Shown: positions 1-15,593, numbered from the stretch's first letter. The stretch is DNA of 64,000 nucleotides from Apostichopus japonicus (GCF_037975245.1 NC_092580.1:28859501-28923500); one strand, 5' to 3'. Numbers and translations are program-made. The notes: generated by a model from the letters alone, not told the origin.

Positions 1-3000
1 CCAAGCAACTTGCCGTTACGTTTGTAATATAGTCTTTCATTTTATACGTCAAAGATAATAATACTTTCGCCATGCGATGATAACCCTTTGTATACAGTGT
101 AAGACCGGCAGACATATTTTCTTCGAATGTTCGACGCAGTAAGATAGCATTGCTTCGTGCACATCATGTTGATATATTTATGGCTTAATCCATTGAAAGG
201 ATCATTTTGTAATAAAGATGCAACAAGCTTCTTAAATTCTTACTTACTTTTAGAGCTATTGTAGAATAGTGCCATCTTTAATTAGTAAACCATTTCAAAG
301 AAGCTCTAAAACATAGTGAATGTTTACACTCTGTTAAACCCTTATACTTGTAGTAATTTCCCTCTTGGAGTTACGAACATGAAATAATTCCACGAAAGAG
401 TTATCATTATGGACAATCTCATATGTTGAATTCTCATTCTTTCGTATTGCTGTTGTAATTAATTAAGATTGACTTTGATCAGGGCAATATACACTTAATA
501 ATTATCTTACCTACCATTCATAATCAACTAATTATATCACAGCAGGCAACCCCATGTCATACAGTGGTAATATATCTACACGTCGTTTCTATAATTGTAG
601 TACAGCGACACTATAGTTTGCAACATTGACGTTATCGTACCGTTCAAATTTGACGGCGGCTCCTGCATGCCACGATGATTTGACAAATCTGGGCAAACAG
701 GTCTATATTTGGAGTTACTTCATGCAAACAACTTTCTGAATGAACTATGTTACCTTGCGACGAGGGGATGGGGGGGGGGGGTGGGTTGGGAGGGCGGTGA
801 GATCATTGGGTTAGGACGATAACTCGAGGAACAGAAGAGGTACATAAGCCGTGGGACTAGCCGTGTCATGTTCACCAATGTTACTGCCAAAGAAAATATT
901 GGTTTCACATTTATGATTGACATCCACAGCTTGTTATACAGGCAAGTTAATATATACCTGCGAGGGAATTTTTATATATTGATTTTGGAGGAAGGGTTTA
1001 AGAAAAGAGAGCGAGGTGAGAGAAATGGAATATTGCAATAAATTCTTTCTATATTTATTTAAACCATATATAGTTCACCGTCGGATAAGTAAGTCACTGT
1101 CTGTAGACCCCTTTCTTCGACCCCTAACGAATCGTCTATTTGATTGCACTGTGATTAACTGTAAAGTTATAGGTTACCTGCGGACACCAGACAGTCATGT
1201 ATGACGCGTGATGCTACCGATAGCTTCGAAGTCTTACTGCGTTTAACTGTTGTAGGTCGTGAAGTCGCAAGACACCTGCTCAGCGGGCAGTGTCTTACAT
1301 TTGGTAAACTAAGTAAGAGGAATTCATAATAAAAACCAACCGCGAACTATGTTCAGTCTCACGCACCCCAAATATTTTTCATATATATATATATATTTTT
1401 TACGTAGAATGGTAAGGAAACAAAACAATAGATAGGTAACTGCTTTTCACGTAAATAGGCAGATTATGCTAAGTTCGCAAATGACACGATCGGTTTTTAT
1501 CTGAGAGAAGGGAACAAGTTTGATATTGGTTCCTTCGTAAGTAGCTGGCTGGTGTTCAAGAAAACGCCATGTAGTAGTAATGCCAACGATAATAATGGCC
1601 CCGCGTAATAATGATAGCCTGTGTACGTCACAACTATAACATAACATGACGTGCTTGATTGAGGTATTTTGCACGCAACGATGAAGTAGTAATTACGGAG
1701 TTAACCTGGTGCCATGTTGTTGTTATCGATGAGGATAAAACAAATTTGTGGTGACGTATAGGTTATGAATGTGACGTGTACGCCTGGGTACCAAATAGTG
1801 CTGGAAAATGTTGATTTCTAGATATAGCAATCCATTGCATTATTATTATTATTAAATTATTCGTACTTCATAATAGCCAAGGATACAATGTTATCATATA
1901 TATTACTAGACCGTGGGAGTGGCCAATAACATGAAACATCCCGGCTAGACAGAAAACAAACAAACAAGATCATAGTCATAACATACAAGTTACACGGAAT
2001 GTTTAGATATATCATTCGTTCAAAGGCGATGATTTCAACTGAACCCCCCCCCCCCCCCACTACCATTACAGGTTGTTAATAGTGAAACGTTCACAGAATG
2101 ATTTGTTGTTTATAAAGGAGAAAGGAAACAAGAAGTAAACAAACAAAAACCAATCGTGACTCGCGTTTAAACTTCTACTTAAAAGGATGCAGAATTTTGC
2201 GAACGATTTGCTTTGATATAGGGAAAAGTTTATATAGTAGTACGTCATGTGGAGGATTTAAAAAAATTAATGTAACTTGAAAACTTAAAGTATATACCGG
2301 TACTTCCGTACTAGAATTTATTCGCAAATTATTCAAATCCAGCAGTTCTGAAATCGGTGTTGACATGCACTAAGGTATATACGTTCACACCAATAATTGT
2401 AAAGTTGTGCGTGTTCATGAGGAAGAAGATGGTGTTATAACGTAAACGAGTGAAATCAAGATAATTATTTCATTCATGACAACTTAGAAGAAAAAAAACA
2501 ACAATAGGTATTAACATAAAACATATGAAAGTTTACCGTATTATATTAACTTTTATAATTGTATGTTTTAACAATACAATTAACACAAAGGTTCCTCCTT
2601 TTGTCAAAAACAAGGATGCAAAAGGTAAAGAGAGAGAATGAGAGAGACAGAGGTCTGTGGAGGGAGAGAGAAGAGACTGGCAAGAATATTCCAAAAGAAA
2701 TGCGAACTCACGAATCTGATAAACGTTTCGTTCAGTATTGACACGTGTGTTTCATATACATTGTATACAAATAGGCTTCAGTAACGTGTGCAATACAGAT
2801 ATGTAGTCTATTGTTTTGTCATGTGACCAGTGACGAAAAGGCAAAAAAAAAAAAAATCTTGTTGTAGTAATGGTGGTTGGTGAAAACATTCCTGGTCAGA
2901 TCCACGTTCTAGGTTTGGACACGCCTTTCCCATTGTTCAGTGAGACTACCAACTCTCCTGGGGTTTAGCATAAAAGAAAGCCTCACGGGATGCGATCTTT

Positions 3001-3583
3001 AATCCCCACTGTTCCAGCTTTCACTAACCATCAATTGTACACAGCAGGATTGCATGAATCGGAATGGCCAGTCAGAGGTCGTAACTTATTCCGCGCATAA
3101 CATATTATGTCTACAGCCAATATTATTAATATTTGAAACCGCACAATCAAATACCACATATACTATTTAGTATAATATACTTTCCGCACGGTGTACACAA
3201 CACGTGGATTGTGTTTCATCAGGTGAATTATTCCTTTATTAGCCGCCAACGCAAAACAAAGGAAAGTTTTTTGTTTTGATTTTTGATTTTTTTTGTGACT
3301 AACTCAGGCTATTCGAGGGGGTTTGGCATTTCTTTTCGGAAAACTTTCAACACCGGAAAACTTTTAACTCTAGATTATCTGTTGACGGAACCTTTCAAAG
3401 TCTGTGTTTTTTAGTTTCGAAAGAAGTAATCAAGTTTTGAGAAAAGAGGCGAAAGAAGAAAAAGCAAAGAATAATAAACAAAATCAAATAAAAACAAAGA
3501 AGCATTGTTTAAACTGACAGGAAGACGCATCTGAAGTAAATATTTTGTTGTTTGTAATAATTACTTTGTAAAAATCATCAGAC
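1..3583. other. Upstream of gene A, no gene recognised
   Basis: AT-rich with scattered stops. It holds a G12 run (770-781), a short TA tract near 1380, a C15 run (2044-2058) and a purine-rich stretch (about 2618-2700). The 5' UTR and promoter of gene A must lie here, but I see no convincing TATA box or initiator. Confidence 0.6.
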
Positions 3584-3800
3584 ATGGGTAAATCAAAAGG
3601 AGAATTAGCCTTAGCGTCAATCTCGGATAAAATTGACTTGAAAAATCATGCCCACGATCTCGAGAAAGATTCATTAGTTGATAACAGGGGCCGCGAAAGA
3701 TGGGATAACAAGTTAGATTTCATCTTTGCTATGATTGGCTTAGCGGTTGGACTTGGTAACGTCTGGAGATTTCCTTATCTGTGCTACAAAAATGGAGGCG
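3584..3800 (+). CDS. Gene A exon 1: N-terminal tail and TM1
   Basis: Encodes residues 1-72 plus one base of codon 73. A hydrophilic tail (1-39) rich in Lys, Asp and Glu leads into the conserved R-x-x-W-D motif and TM1 (about 44-68) with the unwound substrate/Na+ segment A54-V-G-L-G-N59. The donor is GGCG|gtaag. Reading on past the donor leads into a (TA)n microsatellite, which confirms the intron. Phase 1 junction. Confidence 0.95.
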
Positions 3801-3834
3801 GTAAGTTTTTAAGTTTGCACTTCAATCTTCTTTC

Positions 3835-3896
<62 letters not shown>

Positions 3897-6800
3897 TACC
3901 TCAACGTACCTCATTGTGCCTCATCCCCAATAGCACTCATTAAATCTTTCAACGGACAGACTAGGAGTGCGTGCCGCATCAGTGATATCCTAATTTGAGA
4001 ACAATTGAAATGCGTTCTACAGAGGTCATAGGGCACATTATCAGTAATATAGGATTTAACATTCAGAACTACCGCGTAAATTGTTTCATAAATGGATCCA
4101 AGGTAAAAAGTACGGTAGTGAAAATGTTATCATTTATTGAAAATTTCAATTGAAGAAATAAAATAAATATTTAGAATATTTTATATTTCGAACATATTTA
4201 AGTATATGTTTAGTATATGTATATGGAAAACTAACTATTTTCAAAAGGCGCAAGTTTATGAAAAAAAGATGTTGTTATGCGGTATAGAGAGGAGTTCATA
4301 CTATAGTTTTACTGTAAATTAAATAAAGATAGCATGAAGGAATGGCCGTTTCTTCTGATTGTAGGTTAACGACATATATGTAATATGTTCAGTGTTATTA
4401 TAAAATGCCTAAACTAATAGTTTTGAATTTGAATTTGAATTTTGTCGTGTTGAACTGTGCCCGCTTGTAGAGAGGATAAGGGGAATCCGGCAGAGCCTTA
4501 CACGTAACCTGAGACGCTGGATTGATATTTTCTACAGAAAACTGTGAACGAACACAACTTGTTCTGCTATAAACTCGATACTTAAAATTTAAATATTAGC
4601 ACGGAAAGTAGGACACTTTTGTCTGACCTTTGTTGAAATAAACCATACACATGGTAAGGAAAAATCTTTATTGAATGAAAAGTAATATATTCAAAAAAGT
4701 TTTATTTTGCTAAAACTATACCAGACTATATCATGGCTGTTCTCATTTGAATAAAGAGTCAAAGTTATGAAAATTAATGAAAGGAAACATAAAGGTAATG
4801 AGGCCAAAGATCTGATATGAATATAGGAATAAAAGGTTATAACTGAACGACAACAACTTTCTCTGTAGTAAAAAAAATGCACTGACGATGAATCCATTTG
4901 ATCGCTTAGCTGTTAATTTAATTTTATGTTTATAATTTTGATGGTAAGAACCCCACCCCCCCGCCCCCTATATCGAAGGGTCACGAAACAATTTAGATTA
5001 AAGATAATTTACTTTGACTGGGACATTTTCTCAAAGTTGCGGTGCAGAGGAACGTCTTAGATTACCTTTGAAGTTACTGCGGCGAGTTTGCTTTACATAT
5101 GGCCTAAAAGTGGGTTGGGACCGTTGGGAGGATGATGGCGACACTCGAAGAGTATAAACAAACGTCCTTTAAAAGTAAAAGTAAGATGTAGTGTAAAACC
5201 ACGCCCACACCCCACACCCACCTCCCCGCCCACCCCCCCCCCCGCCAACTCCTCCTCCATTCTCCAATCCATCGCAGCGTAGTTTTTGTAAACAACATAA
5301 ATTGTTTGCGAGGGAAGCGCCGAAATTCTTGGGTGTTTTGCGGTTAAGCGAAGTTCTTTACTGATTGCATTAATGTTTATAGTTCACAGTCATTGTTGTA
5401 TTGCTCTAAACTTCAGTAGCAAACATGCACGGTCGTTCATGTTCGACAATGTGCTGATTGCTACGTCATCATTGTAAGTTTATACATGAACCGGATTGGT
5501 TTGGAAATTTGCCAAGAATATTGTAGTTACTCCACCTATATCGAAATATATATAATATCAATGGAGACCGGGTTGCTTCTTGTGTTTAAGGCGAAACAGA
5601 AGGAGAAAACCTTCAGAGAGTTTAGAAAGAGACACGTAAAACACGTTGGACATGACAAGGGTGATTCATACATGTTTCCATCTTGTGATTTGTTGACATC
5701 AACCCTCATATCTTAGAGCGCCCTCTTCAAATCTCTTTTTTTTTTTGGTCGATTACCTCATCTAGTTTCATTGCATATCGTTGTTAAATTAAGGAGAACG
5801 AAATAGTCCAGGGAAATGGGACAATTTGTCCATCGTTCAGTGAAAGCGCCAGTTAAAACAGGTCAGTGAATTTTCTGCGCAGTGACGTTTGATGTCTTGG
5901 CCCTTCCCTCAATCGATCAAATACCCTATATGATATATTCAGGCCTCGCCAGCTGGGGATGTCGAGGTGGGCCGAAATGAGTGTTCTAGGTCCGTAATGG
6001 GACCGGGGAATATGGGATAAAAAAATGGGTTTTTCATTTAGACAAATGAAGACTACAGAAAAGTGGGCTTTGTTACATAATTTACCTGGGATCCAAACCG
6101 GCTTCACACGCCTCTGAGTACACTTACAGCTACTGCATGTATTTTCGTGCAAATACAAAGATTTTTAATCTCTGTATGGCTTAACTATAGCAGTTTCGTT
6201 TCTATAGTGATCTAATCGCATACCGGAACCAATTCCATTGCATCGAATATCTATACAGCAGTTTGGCCCATTCCATAAAATACGTATAACCATTGAATGA
6301 TCAGTCTCTGAATTAACTAAAACAGAAAGTCAAACATTTAGCAAGCTGTGCAGGCGCGTATCCAGGATTTTCAAACCCGGGGGGCGCGAATTACTATCTA
6401 AGCGGAGCGCCACCATCGGTTGGCGCGCAGCGTACAAGAAAATTTCTTATTTTGATACCCCCCAGATCACCGTAACGGCACATCTCGGGCTTGAAATGAC
6501 CAACCAGATGTACACTTTTCGCCTGAGAACCAAGTATTTCCTAATAGTTTTTTTTTCCATCCATAACCTTTTTGAAGATTGTCAACCCGGCACACATCAT
6601 GTTCGACCTGATCGCATCTCCTGTGGGTCTTTGCTTTTGTAGGTGATTCTACGTCGCGGCCCACAATACCCGTCAGCCCCACTTTTCAAGGTTTTAAGCC
6701 CCATATTTGTTCAGAATTTGAAAATTCACATTTCTCGTGAATAAACTCACTTCAAAACATACCCATAATGTTGTACAAAATTTCATCTATGGACAACCAA

Positions 6801-9800
6801 TATAGAAAAACTTCCTTCAACCCCTAACAGACCGGTCAAAATTGCACGAGTAGAGGGAAGTGTGATGCAGAATGTTGGTCAGAAATTTTCGAAACTTCAG
6901 ACACAGTTAATTTATTGGTGTACAAATATTAAAACCTCTTATAACGGCTATTATAAAACTTGGTTGAAGGAAATGAAAAAATAGCAGATATTTCCGAAAC
7001 CGAACACTACACACAGGCGTAGGAGGCGCGGCGGCAGTGGCGGAGCTAGGGGTATTGGTCAGGAGGGGCGAGAATGGTCTGTAGGGGCGCTTTCGACACT
7101 ATCTAAGCGGAGCGCCACCACTGGTTGGCGCGTAGCGTACAGAAAATTTTTGAGTAAAGATACTCCCTAGATCGCCGGAAATGACCCTTTCCGGGCCTGG
7201 CTAATTTGCAGATAAACGAAGAATAAGGTGTCATCGCCAAATTACACCAACAAAATGTGACAAATGTCAATAAGTAGATGAGAGCGCAATAAAAAAGTCA
7301 ATAATCTAGAATAAGTAAAAAGTGGTAAAGAGCTGAAAAAGGCGCCAGCACTCCATTTGAGTCCGTCAGGGGGGCATCCGCCCCCATGACCGTATGGACG
7401 CTCCGCCACTGCGCGGCGGGGGTGCAGCCCCTAATTCGCCATTACTAATGTAAAAGAGAGTTTTGACATAATTGGACCTCCATGCTTTTTATACATCTAC
7501 ATGAGACATGTCGTTGTTTACATTAGCATCCCGCGGTATACTGCGCAATTTTAACGGAACGTACGGTACATGATGGCATGCGATGTAATAACCGAGGCTT
7601 GCTTATATGATACTGACATTAACACGTTGAGCGCGCGCGAAAATTTTTGGTTATTTTTTCAGGTAAGTCGGACAGTTTTGAGGCTTTTCATCCTGGAACG
7701 CCATTTTCATGCTCACTGATATGAAGTGATATCTGCTGTTTGCGTTACAAATTCAAACAGGCGCGTAGCGAGGAATTTGTCAAGGGAGGGGCGAAGCCTG
7801 TAGGCAAATTATCTACGCGTAGCGCCACCATAGGTTGGCGCGAAGCGTACAAGAAAATTTTGGCCGAAAATGCCTCCCAGATCGCTAGAAATGGCACTAC
7901 CCAGGACCACATGTTAGCGCGAAGCGTACAAGCAAATTTTGGCCAAAAATGTCTCCCAGATCGCTGGAAATGACACTTCCCAGGCCTTGTAAGTTGCATC
8001 TAAGCACTTTCTATTTGAAATTACTTAGCGATATCATTTAAAAAAATGCTGAATGGGGGGGGGGGCGGGCGGTCTCCCCCATCCCAAAAATCGTCATGTT
8101 CCCCGACGACGCTGTCGAGTTCGAGACCAGCCACAGTTGGTTTCATAGCACAATTCTACACACGCGTTATGATAGACCATATATAGTATATATATAGATC
8201 ATTAGTGAGAGAGGAAAATGGAAACGTCAAAAAATGGAGTTGTCGGTGTAAGGGGTAGGGTGAGTCACACATTTACGAAATCATTGATCCGTCACTGGCT
8301 ACCCTTCAGCGCTGTAATGATGTCACTGTTCCTCTTTCTCTTCCCGATGTCTTCGCGTTTTTCTTTTACTCCCTCCTTTTCTCCTTTTTCTCTCTTTCTT
8401 CATTTTCTTTTCCCTTCCTTCCTCTCCTCCTCCTCTTTTTCCCCCTTTTTTCCTTTTTTCTTCTCTTTTTTTTTCTCTCCTCTTTTTCCTACCCGGGGGG
8501 CGCGCGCCCCCAACGCCCCCCCCTGGATACGCACCTGCTGTGTCTAACTGTTCGAGCGGAAGCTTTCGTCAGAGGGTAATATGAGCAGATAGTTTTGATT
8601 CCATTACTAATCTCTCTCTCTCAGAACCACGATCACATGTCATAGTCTTTTGTTAATCTCTTTTGGTGTAAGCTCCTCTCTCACCGAAGCTGTTCATTAG
8701 ACATGTGTCGAATATCGCCACAGCGTTCCATGCATGATGGATTCTGCATCATTAGCTGCCTAGATATGGTCTTGTATCCGTAAACCAGTCAGGCAAGCAG
8801 TATTCGCCCCGCTGCTCAGTCAGTGTGTAGAACTATGGGGGAAAACCATTTGAGAATGTATTGGCGAGGAGGTTCCCGGACGATGGAATTTTCAAATTGC
8901 ACAAATGTTGACTGTTTTCATGTAAGATGGTATTTTGTCTGCATACTCGTTACAGTGTGTGAACTTATGACATCTGTGTACTCACTACTTTATCACGTCA
9001 GCTCACTAATGCAATGAATAGTACTTTTGGCACTTTGGATCTTCCCCGATGACTTTGGTCGAGTCTTTGAGCTCCTTGTTTTCATGCCAAGGCTCTCCTC
9101 GTAGGTTACTGCCAAAAATTATCAATAGGTAACCTTAACAATTATATCCTGGTATATAAGTTTTCCAAAAACTGTTCTCGAGAACTTGATTATGGGTGCA
9201 TGCCGGTATCCAACAAGATCAAAACTAGTAAACATGGAATAAGACTACTATAGGCGTGCGGTTGTTAAGTGTCAACAGGGCAATTGTTTTGTCAACAGGG
9301 CAATAGGAAGATGTGATTCTACTAATTTGTGAAGGTTAAGATATTTTAAACGATGAAGCGATGTACAGAGAATGAACTTTGGATATGATGGGACTATCGC
9401 AAGATGCAACATCATGACTAAAGACGATCAGACGAAATGCCAGTCAATTTTGTTTTTGAAATAGCTTTATCATTTTGACCGTTAATCACTCTTCCTGTTT
9501 TGAGTGTTTCAAACTTTCTACTTGTATATTTCTGTTATATCGATGTTATACGTATCATAGAGACTTCTAGTAATTAAGTCCATACTCGTACTTCTGGTAT
9601 TCTAGCTTAATACTCCCCCCTCATGGAGGTTGTAACCCCATTGCTTTTACTCCAGGCATTTTGGAAGCTATAAGTAGGCTCATAGATGTAAGTGAAATAA
9701 TTAAGTACCCGAAGTCTCGTACTCGCCTGCGTTGGAGCCTATAATTGTACTTGCTGCAGACTAGTTCTCATCCAAAGTGGCTATAAACTTATACTCAAAC

Positions 9801-12800
9801 TGGTTGTACTCCTTATAATTGGCCAATAAAACTTGATTATCAACTTACCGGCTTGAACCATTTCCGAAGGAGGCGGGGGTGGGCGAGTGACGGAGGGGGG
9901 GGGGGAAGGCGAGTTGAATGATTCCCAATTAATCATTTTTGTTCATCAATACTACATCAATTTCAATATCGCTTTATCTTCCTCAAGTAGAATGTCTCTA
10001 TATTGTTATCATATTATCGTTACATATGGTATAATGCTGCGTGCGCATATATATATATATATATATCCCCAATCATAAAATCCCCATACCCGACGCAATT
10101 CCAACATTTATATCATTAGCATAAGATTATGTGAGACGTCATTATCATTCGTCTATCGATTGATATATATATATACAGATATGTACATATATAAGTAAAA
10201 CATGACGCACAGAGGATTAATAAATCTCCCCCCATTCTAGCCTCGTGGAATGCGCCGCTTGATCAATGCCTGCCAAGTTTACTGTCCATTGACGTGTTCT
10301 CGAAGTGGTTGCTCAGGGAGTAGAAACGACTGAAAAGTTTGTTGCCCTTTGTCGAAAGCAATGTTTATGTCTGGGTTCCGAACGTCAACTTTCACGATTT
10401 TCGTTCGCTGTCATTATATGTACTACCGTATAGTTGCCGTGTCGTAGTCATTTGTCGCAGCGTTGGTTAAATTTATTCTCATAGACACATTCCGGTACTG
10501 ATGACAGTAAATGTAAGGCATATTTTGTTCCATGTCTAAATTGATTAAACTCACAGTCAGTTACCAGCAGTGAAACGTATTCGATTTAACTGAATAATGC
10601 TAAGAACGGTGACGTAGTTTTAGTTTAGTATATGTAGACAGTATATCTTTTACTGTAACTGGGTCATAATGAACTAACCAATGAATGTAAAGCAGCGATT
10701 GCTTTGATGATAGTGGAAGGCCTCTCGAAGCCGCCGCTTAACAAATATTCCAAGCAGTTCAAAGCCTTTTAGTCTCCTGTCATAAACGAAGCTCAATGAG
10801 ATATTTCCAACTACCGATGCCTTTAATAGACATAGACACTGCGTCGAAAATGTCAAAGGTACATGAAGACAAATTAGATGAGTAATAAGTATAGCTCCCA
10901 ATGATGTAGCCCACAAACGATCTTTTTTAATTAATAATTAATTAAAAAATAATAACAAATCAATAACAATGAACAGAAGAGCTAAAACCGGTATTCCTAT
11001 TAGATTTATTTTTATTATTAATTTACCAAAATGTTTAAATGTTGGATGATGTGAAATATGGAAACAAATATTGCATGGATGGTTCTCAGAATAATAGCCA
11101 TGCAAGAAATATTTTCCATTCTTGAGCTATGCATGCTGCACCGAACGAATAAGTTCACTTTATTTCAACATGCACATATCCCATCTGCAGCTCACTAATT
11201 CAATTGTGAATATTCATTCAACAATAGAAAGGGAAGGGTCAAGTCACCTCTAATGTTCCTCATCAGGTAAACTCATACATACCGGCATAGATCCATGTTT
11301 TAACGAAGCAAATATTAAATCAACACAATGGTCTCAATGGGATAATTCTTGAAGTCTTGTAATAATAACGAACGAGACCTCCGTCAAAGTTTTTACGTAA
11401 GCCTACCTCCCAAAGTCAAATATTAAGATGTGCCGACATCACCATCGAAACACAAACATTTGGAGACGATAGGAAATGAAACGTTCTTGGAAAAGTGGAA
11501 TAAAAAAAATTATGGACTTGTAAAAAGTCTTTCTGAGAGAACGATTGCGTGAGATTGCGATGTAGGAATGTTAATCTTTTTGTATTCATGTTGAAGTAGT
11601 TTGATATCGTCACACATGGATCATATTAGTACTATTGTTTTCACACGTGATTTGTGTTATTGTTACAACCAAAACAGAATGTCTCGATACTGACTACGCT
11701 CGTTGTCAACCGGCTGTGACGTTTATTACATCGCGTTAGGATTATGTATGTAACGTTTACAAATAGGGGAGGGGGGTTGTGGTGGAGAATTATAGAGCGG
11801 TGTTCTTGTATTCACATTTACCTTGCTCTCTTTGAACTCAATCAGCTACCTACACCGACACATGCAGATAACTATATGGCTATACCGTTACCAACATATC
11901 ATGAAGTTTGTTTGCCCCAAAAAAAATCTATCTGAGATTATCGGCTCTTAATTAATTTTCATTCGAGTTACTTAATGACAGGTTGTATTAATACTTTTTG
12001 TGAAATGGGGGAAAAATTTGTCTTCAGCGGCGAGATATTGTAAATCTTCATAGGCATGGCCTTATATTTACCACATGCGTGTGTAGTAACGCAGCCGATT
12101 TGATTTATTGGCCAACGGACATGAACATGTTTTAACTTAAAGGGACTGTGTACTGATACAAAATGGAGGCTATGCTACTATGAAGCGCACAAAATTGTCA
12201 AAGTTTAGTCAACGACAAAGCAATTTTATGACTGTTTGTAAAGTTCTTTTCTTTCCAAATTCATAATTCTGGTGGAAGTATTTGTGTTCATGAAATTAAT
12301 AACGGTGATATAGATAGAATCTTAACGGAAGCGATCAATGAATAACTTGCATCTCTCTTATAGCTTCCTTTAATTAGAGATTAGCGCTGGTATGCGTCAC
12401 TTGGCTTCTAAATATTTACATAGGCAACTTCCTTAGGTAGATAATCCATGGGAAATCAACAGATTGGGGTTTAATCAAATATGATAAGTTATTTCCTTCT
12501 GCCGTCGGTGGTTAGTATACTGTATCTCTGGTAGGCTCAGAAATATATTCCACAATCAACAGCTACCAGTATCTATTCAAATCACACAAACTTTAGACAC
12601 TACCTTCGTGACAATGACAACGCACTATTATAGCAAATTTGAACTCAGAACACGAAGTACATATACACACACACACATGTACACACACCCACACGCACAT
12701 AGACAGAGACACACACATACAGACAAACAAAAAGTGTGAAGTATAAACAAGAGATGTTACAGAAAACTGACGAGATTATTTCTTTTTTCTCGATTTATCA

Positions 12801-15538
12801 AAGGGGATTCGTTATATTCGGTTACCCCTTCACCTGCATAGATAACGGCAAGTTCGTATCCAAGCAACTTGAAAAGGTATAGCGATAACTAGAGTTTTTG
12901 CAAGAAACATATTTATGAAGGGTATGTTTACATATTTTTTTTACAACCGTCACATGAATCTGAAATATTTGTTTTTATGCCATAATTTGATCCAGAAGTT
13001 ATACTTTTAACATTTCATTATTCTTAACAAGAAGGAAGATTGTTCCTATACTTCTGATATTAATATAACATGAATTGAAATTCAGTTTGTTCTTAAGAGG
13101 GTTTGATAAATTATTGTTTTGTTTACTATATGCGGGTGTACCTTGGTAAAAGTAGTTAATAAATAGCTTGACTAGATAAGCAACGGTGGGTTTTCGATGT
13201 TATCTATGGCATACTGCCAAGTAGTACCAACCAACGTATAATGAAATCAGGTACCCTGCGGCTAATTATAAGTCAAAGACGCACGATTCTGGAAAAGAAT
13301 GTTCCCACTGATGCTGTTGTTGTTGTCAGATATTCATTGTTTTTGTTTTGATGGGAAAGAAATTCCCCTCCCCCTTTTATTATTATTATTATTACTATTA
13401 TTATTTTTTGTTAATGTATTTCGAGCATTCCGGGAGTTACACGAATAATAACGCAGGCCTTCAATATCGATTAACCTGAATGTTATGTTTACATTCATTG
13501 TAATAATATTGCCGTTATAACTTAAGCTGAAATACAAACGACTTCTCAAGGCCATTTACAAAGCATTTAGTTATGTATAACATGAATAATTATGTAAATT
13601 AGTTTGTTTGGTTATGCCTATGTATGTCTTTATCGAGCTGCATCATCATAAGACAACCGAGTATTTATGACATGACGCCGCGCCAAATGATACGTCAAAT
13701 CTAGGGTGTCATTTACTATCGTACACACAATCGCGTACTACTGCACAGATGTGTGGTAGCCTAAGCTATATGCTCATCTTACTGAGAAAACGCATTCAAG
13801 TAGTGAATATGAAAATTGCCTTAAAGTTTAGGTAAAAAATAAATTTAGGAAGCATCGTTGTCTTCTAACCTTATGCTTTACGACACAAGTATAGATAGTT
13901 CATCATTACAAACTACCGTAGTAGTTAATTAGTTAGTCTGCCTAACGCCTAGGCTGGTTGTAAATTGTATAGGCCCAGTGAATACCCGTATACCTAATGT
14001 CAGTATTCGTCTTAAGACATACCTTTATTCGTGCCTGACAGAGCTCGCCATGCTATAAATTGTTGTTAAGACACGTGTAGTCATATTCCTTCTTCTTGTA
14101 TGGAAGGACACAACCCCCCCCCCCCACCCCGCTCCACACTCATATCCATGTTAGTTAGTTAGTTAGTTAGTTCCAAAGCCCTTGTTGCCCTTGGTGACTT
14201 AACATTCATTATCGGGCCACAGGTTTCTCCTGTTGTTTCCTTGCTAACATCGAGAGACATTTTGAAGATATAAATCATATTTCAGTTTTCAGGTACCACA
14301 ATTGATGATATAAACATTTGAAGTAATTTACTTTGTGAAAACTTTACTGTCATAGTAAACCTGCAATAAGGCCAGGGCGATCTTTGCTAAGGCAAAATCA
14401 CATACTGATTCACAACGTGAACATCTCTCACATACCACCAGCATTCCATAATTATACGGTCTTCTACATCGCAGGTCACATACATTTAACTTGGACCAGA
14501 AGTTCATGTCCGATTGTCTTAAAAAATGATGCCCTTAGACATTATTAAGGAGTATTTAATTTGAACCCCAACTTTTGGGTTCTAAAGTTTATCCTCAACA
14601 TGTTCAAAGGTCACACTCGGGAGATTCATGCTTGAAAAACTCATTCACAGACAGATAAACTATAGGTAATAACTCGAAACCGGGGTCTATACTTTTAAAG
14701 TCCCATTGAGACAGTGAAACGGAGGTAACTATAGCCCTTCATGCACTACAACTGCCTCTGCTAATCCAACTATGGTATTCGACAAAGTGTAAATATGACA
14801 AAAAAACACATGGAATATTTTACTGGTTCCATTACATTCGTTATCTGCAATTGATCTAAAAGTAATGTTTTCAGTCGATTTGCTGTGAATAAAAAAACTC
14901 TATCTACCGTAAATACTGTATACATATATTATCTGATTTCAAACGGGAAAATGTTATTTTTCCCCTGTAGGCCTTTAATTTTTTCTTCGGTGGAGCTTTC
15001 ATTCTTCCTTTAAAAAAGAAACAATAGCCAATTTTGAATATCTGAGACAATGGTAACCACAAAACCAAAGGAACTGGAATAACGAGACACGAACTGATGC
15101 AACAGCGAATAAAATGACAATTGACAACAGTCATGGTAACATGATATCGTTATACTTGGAAAGATCAGGAATCAAATGTATAAGAGCAATGGGGGACATA
15201 AAATACCCCACAAAAAATAATTGTGTTTCAACATATATAATTTCTTGTAGATAATTTAATTCTGTTAATCCCGTCGAAGCCACGACTAAGTCACCGACAT
15301 TAGTAATTTCATATTTAATAAGGTGATTTACATCAACTAAGTATAGCTATAGTAGACGTTGGGAGATCCAGTGACATTATTCATAATCACGTTACGCTGT
15401 TGGATATTTGGATATTATCCAATTTTGAATTATTCCTCGTGCTGTCTAGACCTACATATTATCTGCGTGCTGGCATTTTGAATAATCTCGATGTCGAAGA
15501 TGAATAAAAACGACTGTGGAGTTTCTAAGAACGGAATA

Positions 15539-15593
<55 letters not shown>

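Larger units (their letters stand above)
6351..8537. mobile_element. Composite MITE-like DNA transposon with terminal inverted repeats
   Basis: The left end reads caggcgcgtatccagg and the right end, reverse-complemented, caggtgcgtatccagg (15 of 16 identical). Both are flanked by ctgtg (6346-6350 and 8538-8542), a likely 5-bp target duplication. No transposase is seen. The interior has repeated GC-rich modules (near 6393, 7098, 7809 and 7914), a nested element (7035-7411), and a pyrimidine-rich stretch (about 8325-8490). The two ends could instead belong to separate related insertions. Confidence 0.55.
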
